Source: Prolixibacteraceae bacterium JC049
Lineage (GTDB): Bacteria; Bacteroidota; Bacteroidia; Bacteroidales; Prolixibacteraceae
Reading direction: 5' to 3'
Length of the DNA stretch: 64,000 bases
Assembly: GCA_023369685.1 (NCBI GenBank)
Contig: SACZ01000003.1
Location: 146,817-210,816 of the forward strand
The position numbers were made by a program, and so were the translations under genes. Under the pieces are notes generated by a model. The model did no database searches. It was not told the DNA's origin and saw only the letters and a program-made list of their open reading frames with translations. The number at the start of each line of letters is the position of its first letter. Within the stretch, counting starts at the first letter, position 1. This document shows, piece by piece, positions 24,756 to 34,649 of this stretch.

Positions 24756-27200
24756 ATGAAACAATGGATTCTGATTTTTATTTTTTTAGTGTGTGAAGTT
24801 ACAGGATGGGCTGGAGTAGTTTCGGTTAGCGGAAGAGTGCTCGATGCCGAAACAAAAGAGCCTATCCCATATGCTAATGTGGTTTTCAAAAATACAACCA
24901 TCGGTGTCATGTCCGATGCCAATGGGTTTTATAAGCTTTCTACCGAGAAAAAAGTAGAGACGCTAGTTGTTTCTGCTATTGGTTACATAAAAGCAGAGGT
25001 AGATGTAAATGGAGCTGCACCAAAAAGAGTAGATGTACTTCTGAGAAAGGATATTTACGAAATAAATGAAGTAGTTATTTTACCGACTGAAAATCCTGCG
25101 CATCCTATTTTGCGCAATGTCATTAAGAATAAAAAGAAGAATAGCCCCAAAGAGTTGGATGATTGGAAGTGTGAGATCTACAATAAGATCCAAGTTGATT
25201 TAAAAAACATTAAACGTCCCAAAAAGAATTCCAAATTATTTAAGCAATTCGATTTTGTGTTTGACCACATCGATACGTTGGCCGATAATGGAAAAACGTA
25301 TTTGCCTGCATTTATCTCCGAAACACAATCCGACTTCTATCACTTTCGAAATAAAGAAGATCATGAAATAATAAAGGCTAACAAAGCATCAGGCTTTAGC
25401 ACAGATATTATTTCTCAGTTCTCTGGTCAGTTTTATCAAGATTTTAATGTATACGATAACTTCATTTTCTTGTCAGATGTGGGGCTTATTTCTCCTGCTA
25501 ATGATCAAGGATTACAGCATTATCGATATTACCTGACTGATAGTGTTAAAACAGATTCGGAGAAAAGGTATAAGTTGACTTTTAAGCCGAAACGAAAAGT
25601 CGATCCGGCTTTTACTGGTCATATGTGGGTAGCCGACTCTTCATTTGCAATTGTAAGTGCCGAAATGAAGATGGACAGAAAGGTGAATGTAAACTTTGTG
25701 CGAGACTTTGCCCTGGGAAACTGGTTTAAGCAGCAGAATGGGAAGTGGGTTCCTCAAAAACAATATGTTTTTATCGATTTAAATATAAATCAAGGCAAGA
25801 AGGATAAGTTGATTGGTATGTTGGGGCGTAAAACGACTATTTATGGGCAATTTGAATTTAATCCGGTTGCTCCAGATGTAGAGAAGATGAAAACGCCCAC
25901 ACGAATTGATCCCAGCGCCTTAAAGAAATCAGATCGTGATTGGGCCGATATACGACCAGAGCCGTTATCTATTCAGGAGTCGGCAATATATACAATGGTC
26001 GATTCTATACAAAATGTTCCCGTTTTTAGAACAATTGCTGATTATGCCCAGATGTTTGTGTTGGGCTATAAGGAGATGGGCAATGTAGAGTTGGGACCAT
26101 ATTATTACATGTATAGCCACAATGAAGTTGAAGGTAGCAGAATTCGCTTAGGTGCAAGAACATTAAAGAGTTTTCATGAAAATATCCGTTTAAGTGGTTT
26201 CATGGCTTATGGTTTCGATGATACAAGAATAAAATATGGCGGAGGTGTCGAGTATTTTTTCAATAAAAACCCTCTGGAAAAATTAGAGGTGAAGTATTCG
26301 CACGATTATGAAATTCTGGGACAAAGTAGAAATGCATTTTCATCAAGTAATATTTTGTCAACAATTTTAAGCCGAAATCCTAATTCGAGTTTGTTGATGC
26401 AGAATAAATTCGATATGGAATACCAGAAGGAATGGTTTGCAGGCTTATCTAATGGATTACGACTGCGTGTTCAAAAATTGTTTTCTGCTCCATATGTTCC
26501 TTTTACCAATGATGCAGGCTTGGAAGAGAGTGCTGTGAGAACAACTGAATTACGTTTTAGAACTCGTTTGGCACTGGGAGAAAGAGTACTTATCGGTGAT
26601 TTCGATCGTTACAGTTATGGCAGTGAGAAGCCAATTGTTACTTTAGATGCTACATGGGGAATAAATAACTTATTCAACAGCGATTATGGATTCTTCAAAT
26701 TAGACTTAGATGTGTTTGATCGCTGGTACTTAAATCCGGTTGGATATTGGGATGTTTACCTGATGGCTGGAAAAATATGGGGAGATGTCCCATTTCCATT
26801 ATTAAAATTACACGAAGCCAATGAGACTTATGTGTTTGATGTATGGGCATCGAGTTTGATGAACTACTATGAATTTGTAAGCGACCAGTATGCCAGTTTA
26901 TATGTTGAACACCATATGCAAGGGTATTTATTCAATCGAGTTCCTCTGCTAAGAAAGTTGAAGTGGAGAGAAGTGGTTGGTTTTAGAACGGTATGGGGTG
27001 ACTTAGATAAATCGAAGCATAAACAACTAGTATTTCCGGATCAAATGTCGGGCTTAAGTAGAAAGCCTTATATGGAAGTATCTGTAGGAATTGAAAATAT
27101 ATTTAAAGTACTTCGAATAGACGCTGTTAAACGTTTGAATTATCATCATGATAACGCCGATAAATATGGTTTTAGGGCATCGGTGCAATTCAAATTCTAA
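24756..27200 (+). CDS. DUF5686 / carboxypeptidase-regulatory-like outer-membrane protein
   Basis: From ATG 24756 the protein has 814 residues, with a signal peptide ending near WA-GVVSVSG. Residues about 22-100 form a carboxypeptidase-D regulatory-like (CarboxypepD_reg-like) beta-sandwich (SGRVLDAETKEPIPYANVVFKNT). The rest matches the DUF5686 pattern: a central soluble part and a C-terminal beta-barrel-like half ending in aromatic KYGFRASVQFKF, consistent with outer-membrane insertion. The family is a Bacteroidetes one of unknown function. An earlier GTG at 24735 adds seven residues and is less likely. The AraC regulator follows after 18 bases, suggesting co-transcription. Confidence 0.85.
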   Translation: MKQWILIFIFLVCEVTGWAGVVSVSGRVLDAETKEPIPYANVVFKNTTIGVMSDANGFYKLSTEKKVETLVVSAIGYIKAEVDVNGAAPKRVDVLLRKDIYEINEVVILPTENPAHPILRNVIKNKKKNSPKELDDWKCEIYNKIQVDLKNIKRPKKNSKLFKQFDFVFDHIDTLADNGKTYLPAFISETQSDFYHFRNKEDHEIIKANKASGFSTDIISQFSGQFYQDFNVYDNFIFLSDVGLISPANDQGLQHYRYYLTDSVKTDSEKRYKLTFKPKRKVDPAFTGHMWVADSSFAIVSAEMKMDRKVNVNFVRDFALGNWFKQQNGKWVPQKQYVFIDLNINQGKKDKLIGMLGRKTTIYGQFEFNPVAPDVEKMKTPTRIDPSALKKSDRDWADIRPEPLSIQESAIYTMVDSIQNVPVFRTIADYAQMFVLGYKEMGNVELGPYYYMYSHNEVEGSRIRLGARTLKSFHENIRLSGFMAYGFDDTRIKYGGGVEYFFNKNPLEKLEVKYSHDYEILGQSRNAFSSSNILSTILSRNPNSSLLMQNKFDMEYQKEWFAGLSNGLRLRVQKLFSAPYVPFTNDAGLEESAVRTTELRFRTRLALGERVLIGDFDRYSYGSEKPIVTLDATWGINNLFNSDYGFFKLDLDVFDRWYLNPVGYWDVYLMAGKIWGDVPFPLLKLHEANETYVFDVWASSLMNYYEFVSDQYASLYVEHHMQGYLFNRVPLLRKLKWREVVGFRTVWGDLDKSKHKQLVFPDQMSGLSRKPYMEVSVGIENIFKVLRIDAVKRLNYHHDNADKYGFRASVQFKF

Positions 27201-27218
27201 ATAGAATAATTCGAAAAT

Positions 27219-28442
27219 ATGATTAACAAGTTGATGGGGTATCAAGTAGATTATATACATTTGCTACCAGATATGGAAGCACTTTTATACATCGTTTTAT
27301 CTCAATCAATATTTGCAGGCCTCATGATTTGGTCGCTAAAACGCAAGCATCTAGCGAATTGGATTCTTGTGGCTTGGCTGTTGACCATTGGCTTTGCAAT
27401 GATTTTAGATTTAATAAAACTGAATGATCCGGCATTAAGAGATTCAGCTGTAGGAGTAGCCATATTCTTTACTTTTGGTCCTTTCTTGTTGCTCTATTCT
27501 GAAGCTGCCATGCAGAAAGAACCACGTTTCAGGCCTAAAATGCTTTTGCACTTTATTCCTTACACATTTTTCCTGGTTCTGTTTTCTTTTTATCGTTTAG
27601 AACCAGTATTTGCCAATAAAGATCTTTTTGCACCTGGTGATTACTTTTTTGTTCGAGTACTTTTTACTGTTGCAGCATTGATTTCCATTGTTGCTTATGT
27701 ATTGGTAGTATTGATTCGGCTGAAAAAGCATAATCAGAATCTAAGAAATGAGTACTCTTATATTTCGGATTTTGTGACTTTGGGGTGGCTGAAGTTGTTG
27801 GCATTTTGGTTTAGTTTAAGTTATGGTATTATAATATTTTTCGGGGCAGTTCCATTCTTTCATGAAGATCTGACTTCCTATATCTTTATAATAATGAATA
27901 TGGTGTTTGCTTATTTAGTAAGCTTTTTAGGTTTTAGGCAACCCATTATTTTCGACCCTAATAGAAGCGTAATTGTAAATAGATACTTAAAAGAACGCTT
28001 TAATTTTGAAGAGGAGGTTCGAGAGCAAGAAGAGAAGATAGAAGAAAAATCTGCTGCTTCTAAATATGAAAAATCGGGTTTGCGTGATGATATGGCTAGT
28101 GAATACCTCGATAAGATTCTGAACTTCATGCAAATAAAAAAACCATTTCTACAAGGAGACTTAACACTTCAGGAAATGGCAGATCAGTTAGAGATATCAA
28201 AGCATCACTTAACGCAAGTAATTAATGAACGGTTACATAAAAACTTCTATCAGTTTATTAACGAATACCGAATTGAAGAGGTAAAGCGCAGAATGATACT
28301 ACCTGAAAACGACAATATAACTATTTTGGGAATTGCTTACGATTGCGGATTTAATTCTAAATCGGCCTTTAATAAGATCTTCAAACAAGTTGTTGGGACA
28401 ACTCCTTCGCAATACAAAAAATCATTAACCGACAACGAATAA
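27219..28442 (+). CDS. Membrane-anchored AraC-family regulator
   Basis: A 407-residue protein with about seven hydrophobic segments in residues 18-245 (a 7TM-like sensor part), an acidic linker with EEEVREQEEKIEEK near residue 268, and a C-terminal AraC HTH pair: first HTH around QEMADQLEISKHHLTQVINE, second around ITILGIAYDCGFNSKSAFNKIFK, ending GTTPSQYKKSL. Such proteins in Bacteroidetes couple a membrane signal to transcription. The preceding DUF5686 gene is the probable partner or target (inference). Its terminator follows after about 235 bases. Confidence 0.9.
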   Translation: MINKLMGYQVDYIHLLPDMEALLYIVLSQSIFAGLMIWSLKRKHLANWILVAWLLTIGFAMILDLIKLNDPALRDSAVGVAIFFTFGPFLLLYSEAAMQKEPRFRPKMLLHFIPYTFFLVLFSFYRLEPVFANKDLFAPGDYFFVRVLFTVAALISIVAYVLVVLIRLKKHNQNLRNEYSYISDFVTLGWLKLLAFWFSLSYGIIIFFGAVPFFHEDLTSYIFIIMNMVFAYLVSFLGFRQPIIFDPNRSVIVNRYLKERFNFEEEVREQEEKIEEKSAASKYEKSGLRDDMASEYLDKILNFMQIKKPFLQGDLTLQEMADQLEISKHHLTQVINERLHKNFYQFINEYRIEEVKRRMILPENDNITILGIAYDCGFNSKSAFNKIFKQVVGTTPSQYKKSLTDNE

Positions 28443-28676
28443 TCGAAATTAAAAACTTGTGTTCAGAGATAGTGGTTTTTATACTAACAATTGGATTTTA
28501 TTTTGCTTTATTTCGTTTAGGAAAACTTTCCTTTTTTGATCAACATGTAAAGTACAGTTGAATAATTCGAATATTTCAGCTTTTTAGTTCAAAATTCCCT
28601 TAAAATGGGAAGTTCTAGTTTGATGTTAAAACAATGACTTTTGTCATGTATTTCAGCTACTCTTTGTCTGTCAGTC

Positions 28677-28697
28677 AATAGCGGGGGCTATTTTTTT
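28677..28697 (+). terminator. Terminator after the AraC regulator
   Basis: AATAGC-GGGG-GCTATT hairpin with tetraloop followed by seven T. The long distance from the stop codon means a 3' UTR of about 230 bases or an unseen small RNA ending here. Confidence 0.7.
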
Positions 28698-28778
28698 AAC
28701 CTTATTTAAAATCGAAATAAATAATTGAAAGATGTTTTAAAAACAGTTTTATTGCTGATAAAGTAATAGAAACATGAA

Positions 28779-28786
28779 TAGTTTTG
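28779..28786 (+). promoter_or_regulatory. Putative -7 element of the rseC-rnf operon
   Basis: TAGTTTTG matches TAnnTTTG. The nearest TTG (28752-28754) leaves a 24-base spacer, longer than usual. The implied leader before the GTG start is only about 10 bases. Confidence 0.4.
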
Positions 28787-28802
28787 CAGAAAATGTAAAG
28801 TT

Positions 28803-29240
28803 GTGTCAAAACAAAACAGTTCTTTAAAGAAGATTAAACATAGTGGTATCGTCTCCAGAATCGAAGGAGCAACCATTATTGTTTCTATTACCAACAAATC
28901 GGCATGTGCTTCGTGTCATGCTAATGGTACATGTACTTCGGCAGATAAGCAAGATAAGGAGATAGAAGTACACAACTACGAAGGATCAGTAAAAGTTGGC
29001 AACCATGTAGAGGTTATTTGTAACCAAGAGATGGGAATTAAAGCATTGTTTTTGGGGTATTTATTACCCTTTTTACTGGTTATGTTGGTTTTGATAACAG
29101 CAACAATTATTACCGATAGAGAAGAAATTGCAGGCATCAGTGCGTTAGCCGTATTGGTGCCTTACTATATAGTGCTTGCTCTATTGAAACAAAAGATTAA
29201 GAAAAGTTTTACTTTCTCGATTAATCGAGTGCTAGAATAA
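28803..29240 (+). CDS. rseC: RseC/MucC-like SoxR-reducing-system protein
   Basis: A 145-residue membrane protein that commonly heads rnf operons. The N-terminal half has a beta-rich cysteine region (CASCHANGTC) that may bind a cluster or metal; two transmembrane helices (near residues 81-101 and 108-128) follow and then a basic tail. RseC family members work with Rnf/Rsx in reducing SoxR in E. coli. In an Rnf-containing anaerobe without SoxR in view, the role is better called Rnf-associated. The start is GTG; no other in-frame start is nearby. rnfB starts 23 bases after its stop. Confidence 0.85.
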   Translation: MSKQNSSLKKIKHSGIVSRIEGATIIVSITNKSACASCHANGTCTSADKQDKEIEVHNYEGSVKVGNHVEVICNQEMGIKALFLGYLLPFLLVMLVLITATIITDREEIAGISALAVLVPYYIVLALLKQKIKKSFTFSINRVLE

Positions 29241-29263
29241 AATGTAGTTAAACTTAATATTTT

Positions 29264-30193
29264 ATGAGTGTTACAATTTTATACACCATTGTTACGTTAA
29301 GCGCCATCGGCGTTCTGGCTGCCACAATTTTATATTTGACAGCACAGAAATTTAAGGTGTATGAGGATCCTCGGATCGATGATGTGGATGAAGCTTTACC
29401 AGGAGCCAACTGTGGAGGTTGTGGTTATGCTGGTTGTAGAGCTTTTGCCGAAGCATGTGTTTCTAAAAACGAATTGTCTGATCTTTTTTGCCCTGTAGGC
29501 GGAAACGATTGCATGACCGACATTGCAGGAATTCTTGGGCTGGAAGCCATTAAGAAAGACCCGCGTGTTGCTGTGGTTCGTTGTAATGGAACATGTGAAA
29601 ATCGACCAAAGACTAACACTTACGACGGAGCGGTATCTTGTGCTATTGCATCTTCACTTTATGGTGGCGATACCAACTGTTCGTTTGGGTGTTTAGGATG
29701 TGGCGATTGTGTTGAAGTGTGCGATTTCGATGCAATCAAGATGGATCCTGAAACCGGATTGCCAGTGGTAATTGATGACAAATGTGTGGCTTGTGGTGCA
29801 TGTGTTGATGCTTGTCCACGAGATTTGATCGAACTAAGGCGTAAAATGCCTAAAGATCGTAAAATCTTTGTGGGATGTAGAAACATGGACAAAGGAGCTG
29901 CTGCTAAAAAAGCATGTACAGTTGCGTGTATCGGTTGTACCAAATGTGCGAAAGAGTGTCCGTTCGACGCGATCACTATTGAGAACAATTTGGCTTTCAT
30001 CGATTCCGACAAGTGTAAGTTATGTCGTAAGTGTGTTGTAGTATGTCCTACAAACGCTATTCAGGAGTTGAACTTTCCACCAAGAAAAGTAAAGGCTGAA
30101 AAGCCAGCTGCTAAAGTGGAAGCAAAACCTGTGGCTAAGAAAGAGAAGCCAGCTGCGACAAATAATGAAGAATCAACTGAACCTAAAAACTAG
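29264..30193 (+). CDS. rnfB: RnfB, electron-entry subunit of the Rnf complex
   Basis: A 309-residue iron-sulfur protein. One N-terminal membrane helix (residues 5-26) precedes the RnfB domain cysteines ([19 protein letters not shown]). Beyond the core, further cysteine groups follow: [36 protein letters not shown] and [12 protein letters not shown], enough for four [4Fe-4S] clusters. E. coli RnfB is about 190 residues; the longer clustered form with an Ala/Lys/Pro/Glu-rich tail is that of Bacteroides and clostridial complexes. It is thought to accept electrons from reduced ferredoxin. Confidence 0.95.
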   Translation: MSVTILYTIVTLSAIGVLAATILYLTAQKFKVYEDPRIDDVDEALPGANCGGCGYAGCRAFAEACVSKNELSDLFCPVGGNDCMTDIAGILGLEAIKKDPRVAVVRCNGTCENRPKTNTYDGAVSCAIASSLYGGDTNCSFGCLGCGDCVEVCDFDAIKMDPETGLPVVIDDKCVACGACVDACPRDLIELRRKMPKDRKIFVGCRNMDKGAAAKKACTVACIGCTKCAKECPFDAITIENNLAFIDSDKCKLCRKCVVVCPTNAIQELNFPPRKVKAEKPAAKVEAKPVAKKEKPAATNNEESTEPKN

Positions 30194-30203
30194 GAGGTAG
30201 ATC

Positions 30204-31535
30204 GTGTTAAAAACATTCAAAATCGGAGGAGTACATCCGGCAGAAAATAAGTTTTCTGCTGGTAAGCAGATTGAAACTCTGCCGATCCCAGATATGGTTA
30301 CTGTACCAATTGCACAGCATATTGGCGCACCATCGACACCTGTTGTGAAAAAAGGTGACGAAGTAAAGGTGGGACAATTGTTGGCACAGAGTGCAGGATT
30401 TGTTTCTGCAAATATCCACTCTCCAGTGAGTGGTAAGGTGTTTAAAATCGATGATGTTTTAGATAGTTCGGGATACAAAAAGAAGGCTATCATCATTAAG
30501 GTAGAAGGCGACGAGTGGGAGGAGACCATCGATCGTTCTACTGATTTGGTAAAACAAACCGATTTATCACCGAAGGAAATTGTTGATAGAGTTGCTCAGT
30601 CAGGTATTGTGGGACTAGGGGGAGCTACTTTCCCTACACATGTTAAGCTGGCCGTTCCACAGGGAATGACTGCAGAGATGCTATTAATTAATGCCGTTGA
30701 GTGTGAGCCTTATCTTACTGCCGACCATCAGTTGATGATGGAAAAAGGAGCTGAGATTATGGTGGGAATCGACTTGTTGATGAAAGCCATCGGTGTTAAA
30801 AAAGCAATTATCGGTATTGAAAATAATAAGCCAGATGCCATTAAGCACTTGAGCCAATTGGCAAAAGAATATGCAGGTGTCGAGGTTTGTGCTTTGAAAG
30901 TTCAATATCCACAAGGGGGTGAAAAGCAATTAATCAATGCTGCAACTGGCCGCGAGGTGCCATCAGGTGCGCTTCCTATTTCGGTTGGTTGTGTTGTAAA
31001 CAATGTAGGTACTGCTTATGCTGTTTACGAAGCAGTGATGAAAAATAAACCACTATTTGAGCGTGTGGTGACGGTTACCGGTAAGTCGGTAAGCAAACCA
31101 TCTAACTTTATGGCTCGTGTGGGAATGTCGGTTTCTCAGTTGGTTGAGGCTGCTGGAGGTTTACCTGAAGATACAGGTAAAGTGATTAGTGGTGGTCCAA
31201 TGATGGGTAAAGCATTGGTGACAACCGATGTGCCGGTAACTAAAGGAACTTCAGGAGTACTTATCATGCGCGAAGAGGAAGCTACTCGTCGTACCATGAA
31301 GAATTGTATTCGCTGTGCTAAGTGTGTGTCGGCCTGTCCAATGGGATTAGAGCCATACCTACTTATGACTTATGCAGAGAAGAAGATGTGGGAAGAGTCG
31401 GAAGATTCATTTGTAATGGATTGTATCGAGTGTGGTTCTTGTAGCTATACTTGTCCTGCCGATAGACCACTGTTAGATTATATCCGATTGGGCAAAGGTA
31501 CTGTCGGACAAATTATGCGTTCTAGAAAAAAGTAA
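30204..31535 (+). CDS. rnfC: RnfC, NADH-side subunit of the Rnf complex
   Basis: A 443-residue peripheral subunit. It has the N-terminal barrel-sandwich domain, a Rossmann-like FMN/NAD(H) binding part with GLGGATFPTHVK at residue 133 on, an SLBB-type region, and two [4Fe-4S] motifs CIRCAKCVSACP and CIECGSCSYTCP near the C-terminus. Its place directly after rnfB (10-base gap) is the operon order BCDGEA. It transfers electrons to NAD+ in the forward direction. Confidence 0.95.
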   Translation: MLKTFKIGGVHPAENKFSAGKQIETLPIPDMVTVPIAQHIGAPSTPVVKKGDEVKVGQLLAQSAGFVSANIHSPVSGKVFKIDDVLDSSGYKKKAIIIKVEGDEWEETIDRSTDLVKQTDLSPKEIVDRVAQSGIVGLGGATFPTHVKLAVPQGMTAEMLLINAVECEPYLTADHQLMMEKGAEIMVGIDLLMKAIGVKKAIIGIENNKPDAIKHLSQLAKEYAGVEVCALKVQYPQGGEKQLINAATGREVPSGALPISVGCVVNNVGTAYAVYEAVMKNKPLFERVVTVTGKSVSKPSNFMARVGMSVSQLVEAAGGLPEDTGKVISGGPMMGKALVTTDVPVTKGTSGVLIMREEEATRRTMKNCIRCAKCVSACPMGLEPYLLMTYAEKKMWEESEDSFVMDCIECGSCSYTCPADRPLLDYIRLGKGTVGQIMRSRKK

Positions 31536-31571
31536 TTCATACTGATTCGAAAACGATTCAAATAAATTGCA

Positions 31572-32558
31572 ATGAGTAAATTTCTTACCATATCGCCTTC
31601 TCCTCACGTAAAAGGAGAAGAATCTGTACAAAAGATTATGCTGTGGGTGATCTTAGCAATGGTTCCCGCCATGGTTTGGTCTTTTGTAGTATTTGGAATG
31701 GGGGCAATTATTACTACTTCGGTAGCAATCTTGTCTTGTGTTTTCTTCGAATACGCCATTTCACGTTTTATTTTAAAAACGGAGAATTCGGTTGGCGACC
31801 TTTCGGCATTTTTAACCGGAATGCTTTTGGCATTTAACGTGCCATCTAGTTTGCCAATCTGGATGATAATTATTGGTGCTTTAGTTGCCATTGGAATTGG
31901 AAAGCTTTCATTCGGAGGTTTAGGAAACAATCCATTCAACCCAGCGTTGGTTGGTCGTGTTTTTCTTCTAATCTCTTTCCCTGTTGATATGACTTCATGG
32001 CCAGTGAATAATAACTCTGGTGTTGATGGCGTAACAGGAGCTACTCCGCTAGGATTAGTGAAGGAAGCTATTTCAAGTGGAACTCCAATTAGTCAGCTTA
32101 CCGATCAAGTGCCAAGTAATATGGATCTTTTCTTCGGAAATATCGGAGGTTCTTTAGGAGAGATTTCAGCTATTGCACTAATTCTTGGTGCGCTATTTAT
32201 GCTTTACAAGAAAGTGATTACATGGCATATTCCTGTTTCAATTTTAGGAACTATGTTTGTTTTTGCTGGTTTGCTTTGGACAGTCGATTCAGAACAATTT
32301 ATGAATCCAATGTTCCATCTATTAACAGGTGGTGCTATGTTGGGAGCCCTTTATATGGCAACCGATATGGTTACTTCGCCAATGACACCTAAAGGTCAGT
32401 TGATCTACGGTATCGGAATTGGTATTATTACCATCAGCATCCGTGTGTTTGGAGCTTATCCTGAAGGTATTTCATTTGCTATTTTGATTATGAATGCCGT
32501 AACTCCTCTGTTAAACAGATATTGCAAACCAAAAGATTTCGGAAGGAGGGCTAAATAA
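31572..32558 (+). CDS. rnfD: RnfD, membrane subunit with covalent FMN
   Basis: A 328-residue polytopic membrane protein. The characteristic N-terminus SPSPHVKG and the FMN-attachment motif TGAT, with Thr158 as expected flavin site, are present in an otherwise hydrophobic protein with about nine membrane segments. It is an NqrB/RnfD homologue likely to be part of the ion channel. Its stop overlaps the rnfG start by one base. Confidence 0.95.
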   Translation: MSKFLTISPSPHVKGEESVQKIMLWVILAMVPAMVWSFVVFGMGAIITTSVAILSCVFFEYAISRFILKTENSVGDLSAFLTGMLLAFNVPSSLPIWMIIIGALVAIGIGKLSFGGLGNNPFNPALVGRVFLLISFPVDMTSWPVNNNSGVDGVTGATPLGLVKEAISSGTPISQLTDQVPSNMDLFFGNIGGSLGEISAIALILGALFMLYKKVITWHIPVSILGTMFVFAGLLWTVDSEQFMNPMFHLLTGGAMLGALYMATDMVTSPMTPKGQLIYGIGIGIITISIRVFGAYPEGISFAILIMNAVTPLLNRYCKPKDFGRRAK

Positions 32559-33166
32559 TGGCAAAGAAAGAATCATCATTAAAAAATATGCTGATTGCTC
32601 TTTTCAGTGTTACGTTCATCGCTTCTGCATCGTTGGGGTTGGTGGAAAATGCAACACGCGGAGCAATTGCTGAAGCTGCTCGAATTAAGCAGGAAAAAGC
32701 GATTAAAGCGGTTTTACCTGAATTCGATAAATTGGGCGATGCTTTTATGGTAAAACCTAAAAGCGGACCTGATAGCTTAGAGGTATTTCCTGCTTACAAA
32801 GGAAGCGAAGTGGTTGGTATGGCTATTAAAACTTATACTAACAGTGGTTTTAGTGGACATATTTCTGTTATGGCTGGTTTTAAACCAGATGGAACTATTT
32901 CAGGTTATTCGGTTTTGGAACATAAAGAGACTCCGGGACTGGGAACTAAAATGGTTACATGGTTTAGAGATGCAACCAAAGCAAAACAAAATGTAATTGG
33001 AAAGAATCCTGGAAATATCAACTTGACTGTATCTAAAGATGGAGGAGATGTAGATGCAATTACTGCGGCTACTATTTCGTCTAGAGCATTTTTGGATGCA
33101 TTGCAACGTGCTTACGATAGTGTGAAGGATATCGATGCTTCAACAATGAAAGGAGGTTCGAAATGA
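32558..33166 (+). CDS. rnfG: RnfG, periplasmic FMN subunit
   Basis: A 202-residue protein with one N-terminal transmembrane helix (residues 9-28) and an FMN-binding periplasmic domain. The covalent flavin motif [10 protein letters not shown] is visible with Thr172 as expected attachment site. It overlaps rnfD by one base and rnfE by four, showing strong translational coupling. Confidence 0.95.
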   Translation: MAKKESSLKNMLIALFSVTFIASASLGLVENATRGAIAEAARIKQEKAIKAVLPEFDKLGDAFMVKPKSGPDSLEVFPAYKGSEVVGMAIKTYTNSGFSGHISVMAGFKPDGTISGYSVLEHKETPGLGTKMVTWFRDATKAKQNVIGKNPGNINLTVSKDGGDVDAITAATISSRAFLDALQRAYDSVKDIDASTMKGGSK

Positions 33167-33747
33167 ATCAAATGAACAACTTTACCAAAGGATTTATTAA
33201 AGAAAACCCGGTGTTTGTACTGTTGTTGGGAATGTGTCCAACATTAGGAGTAACATCATCGGCTATAAATGGATTGGGAATGGGATTGGCAACTACATTC
33301 GTATTGGTTATGGCCAATATCGTAGTTTCAATGGTTAAAAACTTTATTCCAGATAAAGTTCGTATTCCAAGTTTCATTGTAATTATTGCCACTTTCGTAA
33401 CAATTGTAGAGTTGGTAATGAAAGGATACTTACCTGCATTATTCGATAGCTTAGGGCTATTTATTCCACTTATCGTAGTAAACTGTGTGGTACTTGGTCG
33501 TGCCGAAGCATTTGCTTCTAAAAACAATCTTCTTTCATCGTTAATTGATGGACTGGGAATGGGGTTAGGCTTTGCTTTTGCATTAACATTACTGGGAGGT
33601 GTACGCGAGTTTTTGGGAGCAGGAACAATCTTTAATATGACTGTATATCCAGAAAAATACGGAATGCTATTATTTATTTTGGCACCGGGAGCATTCATTG
33701 CTCTAGGGTACCTGATTGCAATTATTAACCACTTTAGAAAAGCTTAA
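33163..33747 (+). CDS. rnfE: RnfE, membrane subunit
   Basis: A 194-residue protein with six hydrophobic segments and the RnfE N-terminus [27 protein letters not shown]. It is the inverted-topology partner of RnfA and together they form the central ion-translocating half. It overlaps rnfG by four bases. Confidence 0.95.
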   Translation: MNQMNNFTKGFIKENPVFVLLLGMCPTLGVTSSAINGLGMGLATTFVLVMANIVVSMVKNFIPDKVRIPSFIVIIATFVTIVELVMKGYLPALFDSLGLFIPLIVVNCVVLGRAEAFASKNNLLSSLIDGLGMGLGFAFALTLLGGVREFLGAGTIFNMTVYPEKYGMLLFILAPGAFIALGYLIAIINHFRKA

Positions 33748-33758
33748 ATTTTTAGATC

Positions 33759-34331
33759 ATGGAATATATTGTAATTATTATAGCAGCCATTTTATCGAAC
33801 AATATTGTATTGGCACAGTTCTTAGGAATTTGCCCGTTTTTGGGGGTTTCTAAGAAGATATCTACAGCAGTAGGTATGACTGGTGCTGTTACATTTGTAA
33901 TGACTCTTGCAACTATTGTAACCTATTTGGTGCAAAAGTTTGTTTTAGATCCATTCGGATTAGGCTTTCTTCAAACCATCAGTTTCATCTTAATTATTGC
34001 ATCGTTGGTGCAGTTGGTTGAAATTGTATTGAAAAAAGTGAGTCCATCACTATACCAGGCATTGGGAGTATTCCTTCCTTTGATTACCACTAACTGTGCC
34101 ATCTTAGGGGTAGCTATCCTTACCATTCAGAACGATTACAATCTGATGGAAGGTGTTGTTTATGCTATTGCAAGTGCGGTTGGTTTTGGTGTTGCATTGA
34201 TTTTATTTGCTGGTTTACGCGAGCATTTAGATCTAATAAACGTACCCAAAGGGATGAAAGGAACACCTGTTGCGTTAATTGTTGCTGGTATTTTGGCCAT
34301 GGCATTTATGGGCTTTGCAGGTTTAGTGTAA
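33759..34331 (+). CDS. rnfA: RnfA, membrane subunit
   Basis: A 190-residue six-helix protein with the RnfA signature SNNIVLAQFLGICPFLGVSKK at its N-terminus and TTNCAILGVAIL in the middle, a Cys pair proposed to hold the membrane [2Fe-2S]. Last gene of rseC-rnfBCDGEA, which is a complete set. The complex couples ferredoxin:NAD+ oxidoreduction to Na+ or H+ export. Confidence 0.95.
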   Translation: MEYIVIIIAAILSNNIVLAQFLGICPFLGVSKKISTAVGMTGAVTFVMTLATIVTYLVQKFVLDPFGLGFLQTISFILIIASLVQLVEIVLKKVSPSLYQALGVFLPLITTNCAILGVAILTIQNDYNLMEGVVYAIASAVGFGVALILFAGLREHLDLINVPKGMKGTPVALIVAGILAMAFMGFAGLV

Positions 34332-34649
34332 CGAAAACGTACGTTCGTGTAAAAATATAGAGGGTACATTAAAAAGTGCTTTGAGAAGATGTTAAAATAA
34401 TTCATCTTTACAGTGTTAGATACAAACGTATCTAGGGGCAATTTTTACAGTACAGCAGTTCGGGAAGCGGTCCAATGGGGCTGCTTTCTTTCGTTTATAC
34501 CCTTTGGGTTTGTCTATTTTTCCTTTAGCTTCTTCTGTTTAACCACTGAACTGTTCAATGACGAGGCTCCTTTCGAAAATTACTTTCAACAAGAACAAAT
34601 ACAACAAGATATGTTTGATAGCAGAATTTGCTTTTTTATGATGTAAAGG
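34332..34649. other. Non-coding, hairpin-rich stretch downstream of rnfA
   Basis: No credible gene. Seen in order: the 10-base palindrome AACGTACGTT inside ACGAA/TTCGT, the stem AAGATG/CATCTT (34386-34391 with 34403-34408), and the perfect 7-bp hairpin TAGATAC-AAAC-GTATCTA (34417-34434) followed shortly by a T5 run. CAGCAG/CTGCTT may pair later. They may form the rnf 3' end or a small RNA. Confidence 0.35.

Larger units (their letters stand above)
28443..28802. other. Non-coding region between the AraC regulator and rnf operon
   Basis: No gene seen. It holds two short palindromes, TTGATCAA (28536-28543) and ATGAC-N4-GTCAT (28634-28647), the latter resembling a CRP/FNR-type half-site pair, and the terminator and promoter elements listed separately. 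Either palindrome may be an operator for rseC-rnf; neither is proven. Confidence 0.4.

Noticed and set aside
34332..34341. Palindrome at the rnfA stop as an operator.
   Set aside because: It is more simply part of a 3' end fold; no gene starts nearby.
34413..34646. A 77-codon plus-strand frame after rnfA.
   Set aside because: Its start lies within a hairpin, composition is unlike a protein (Phe-rich, patchy), and there is no promoter or known family.
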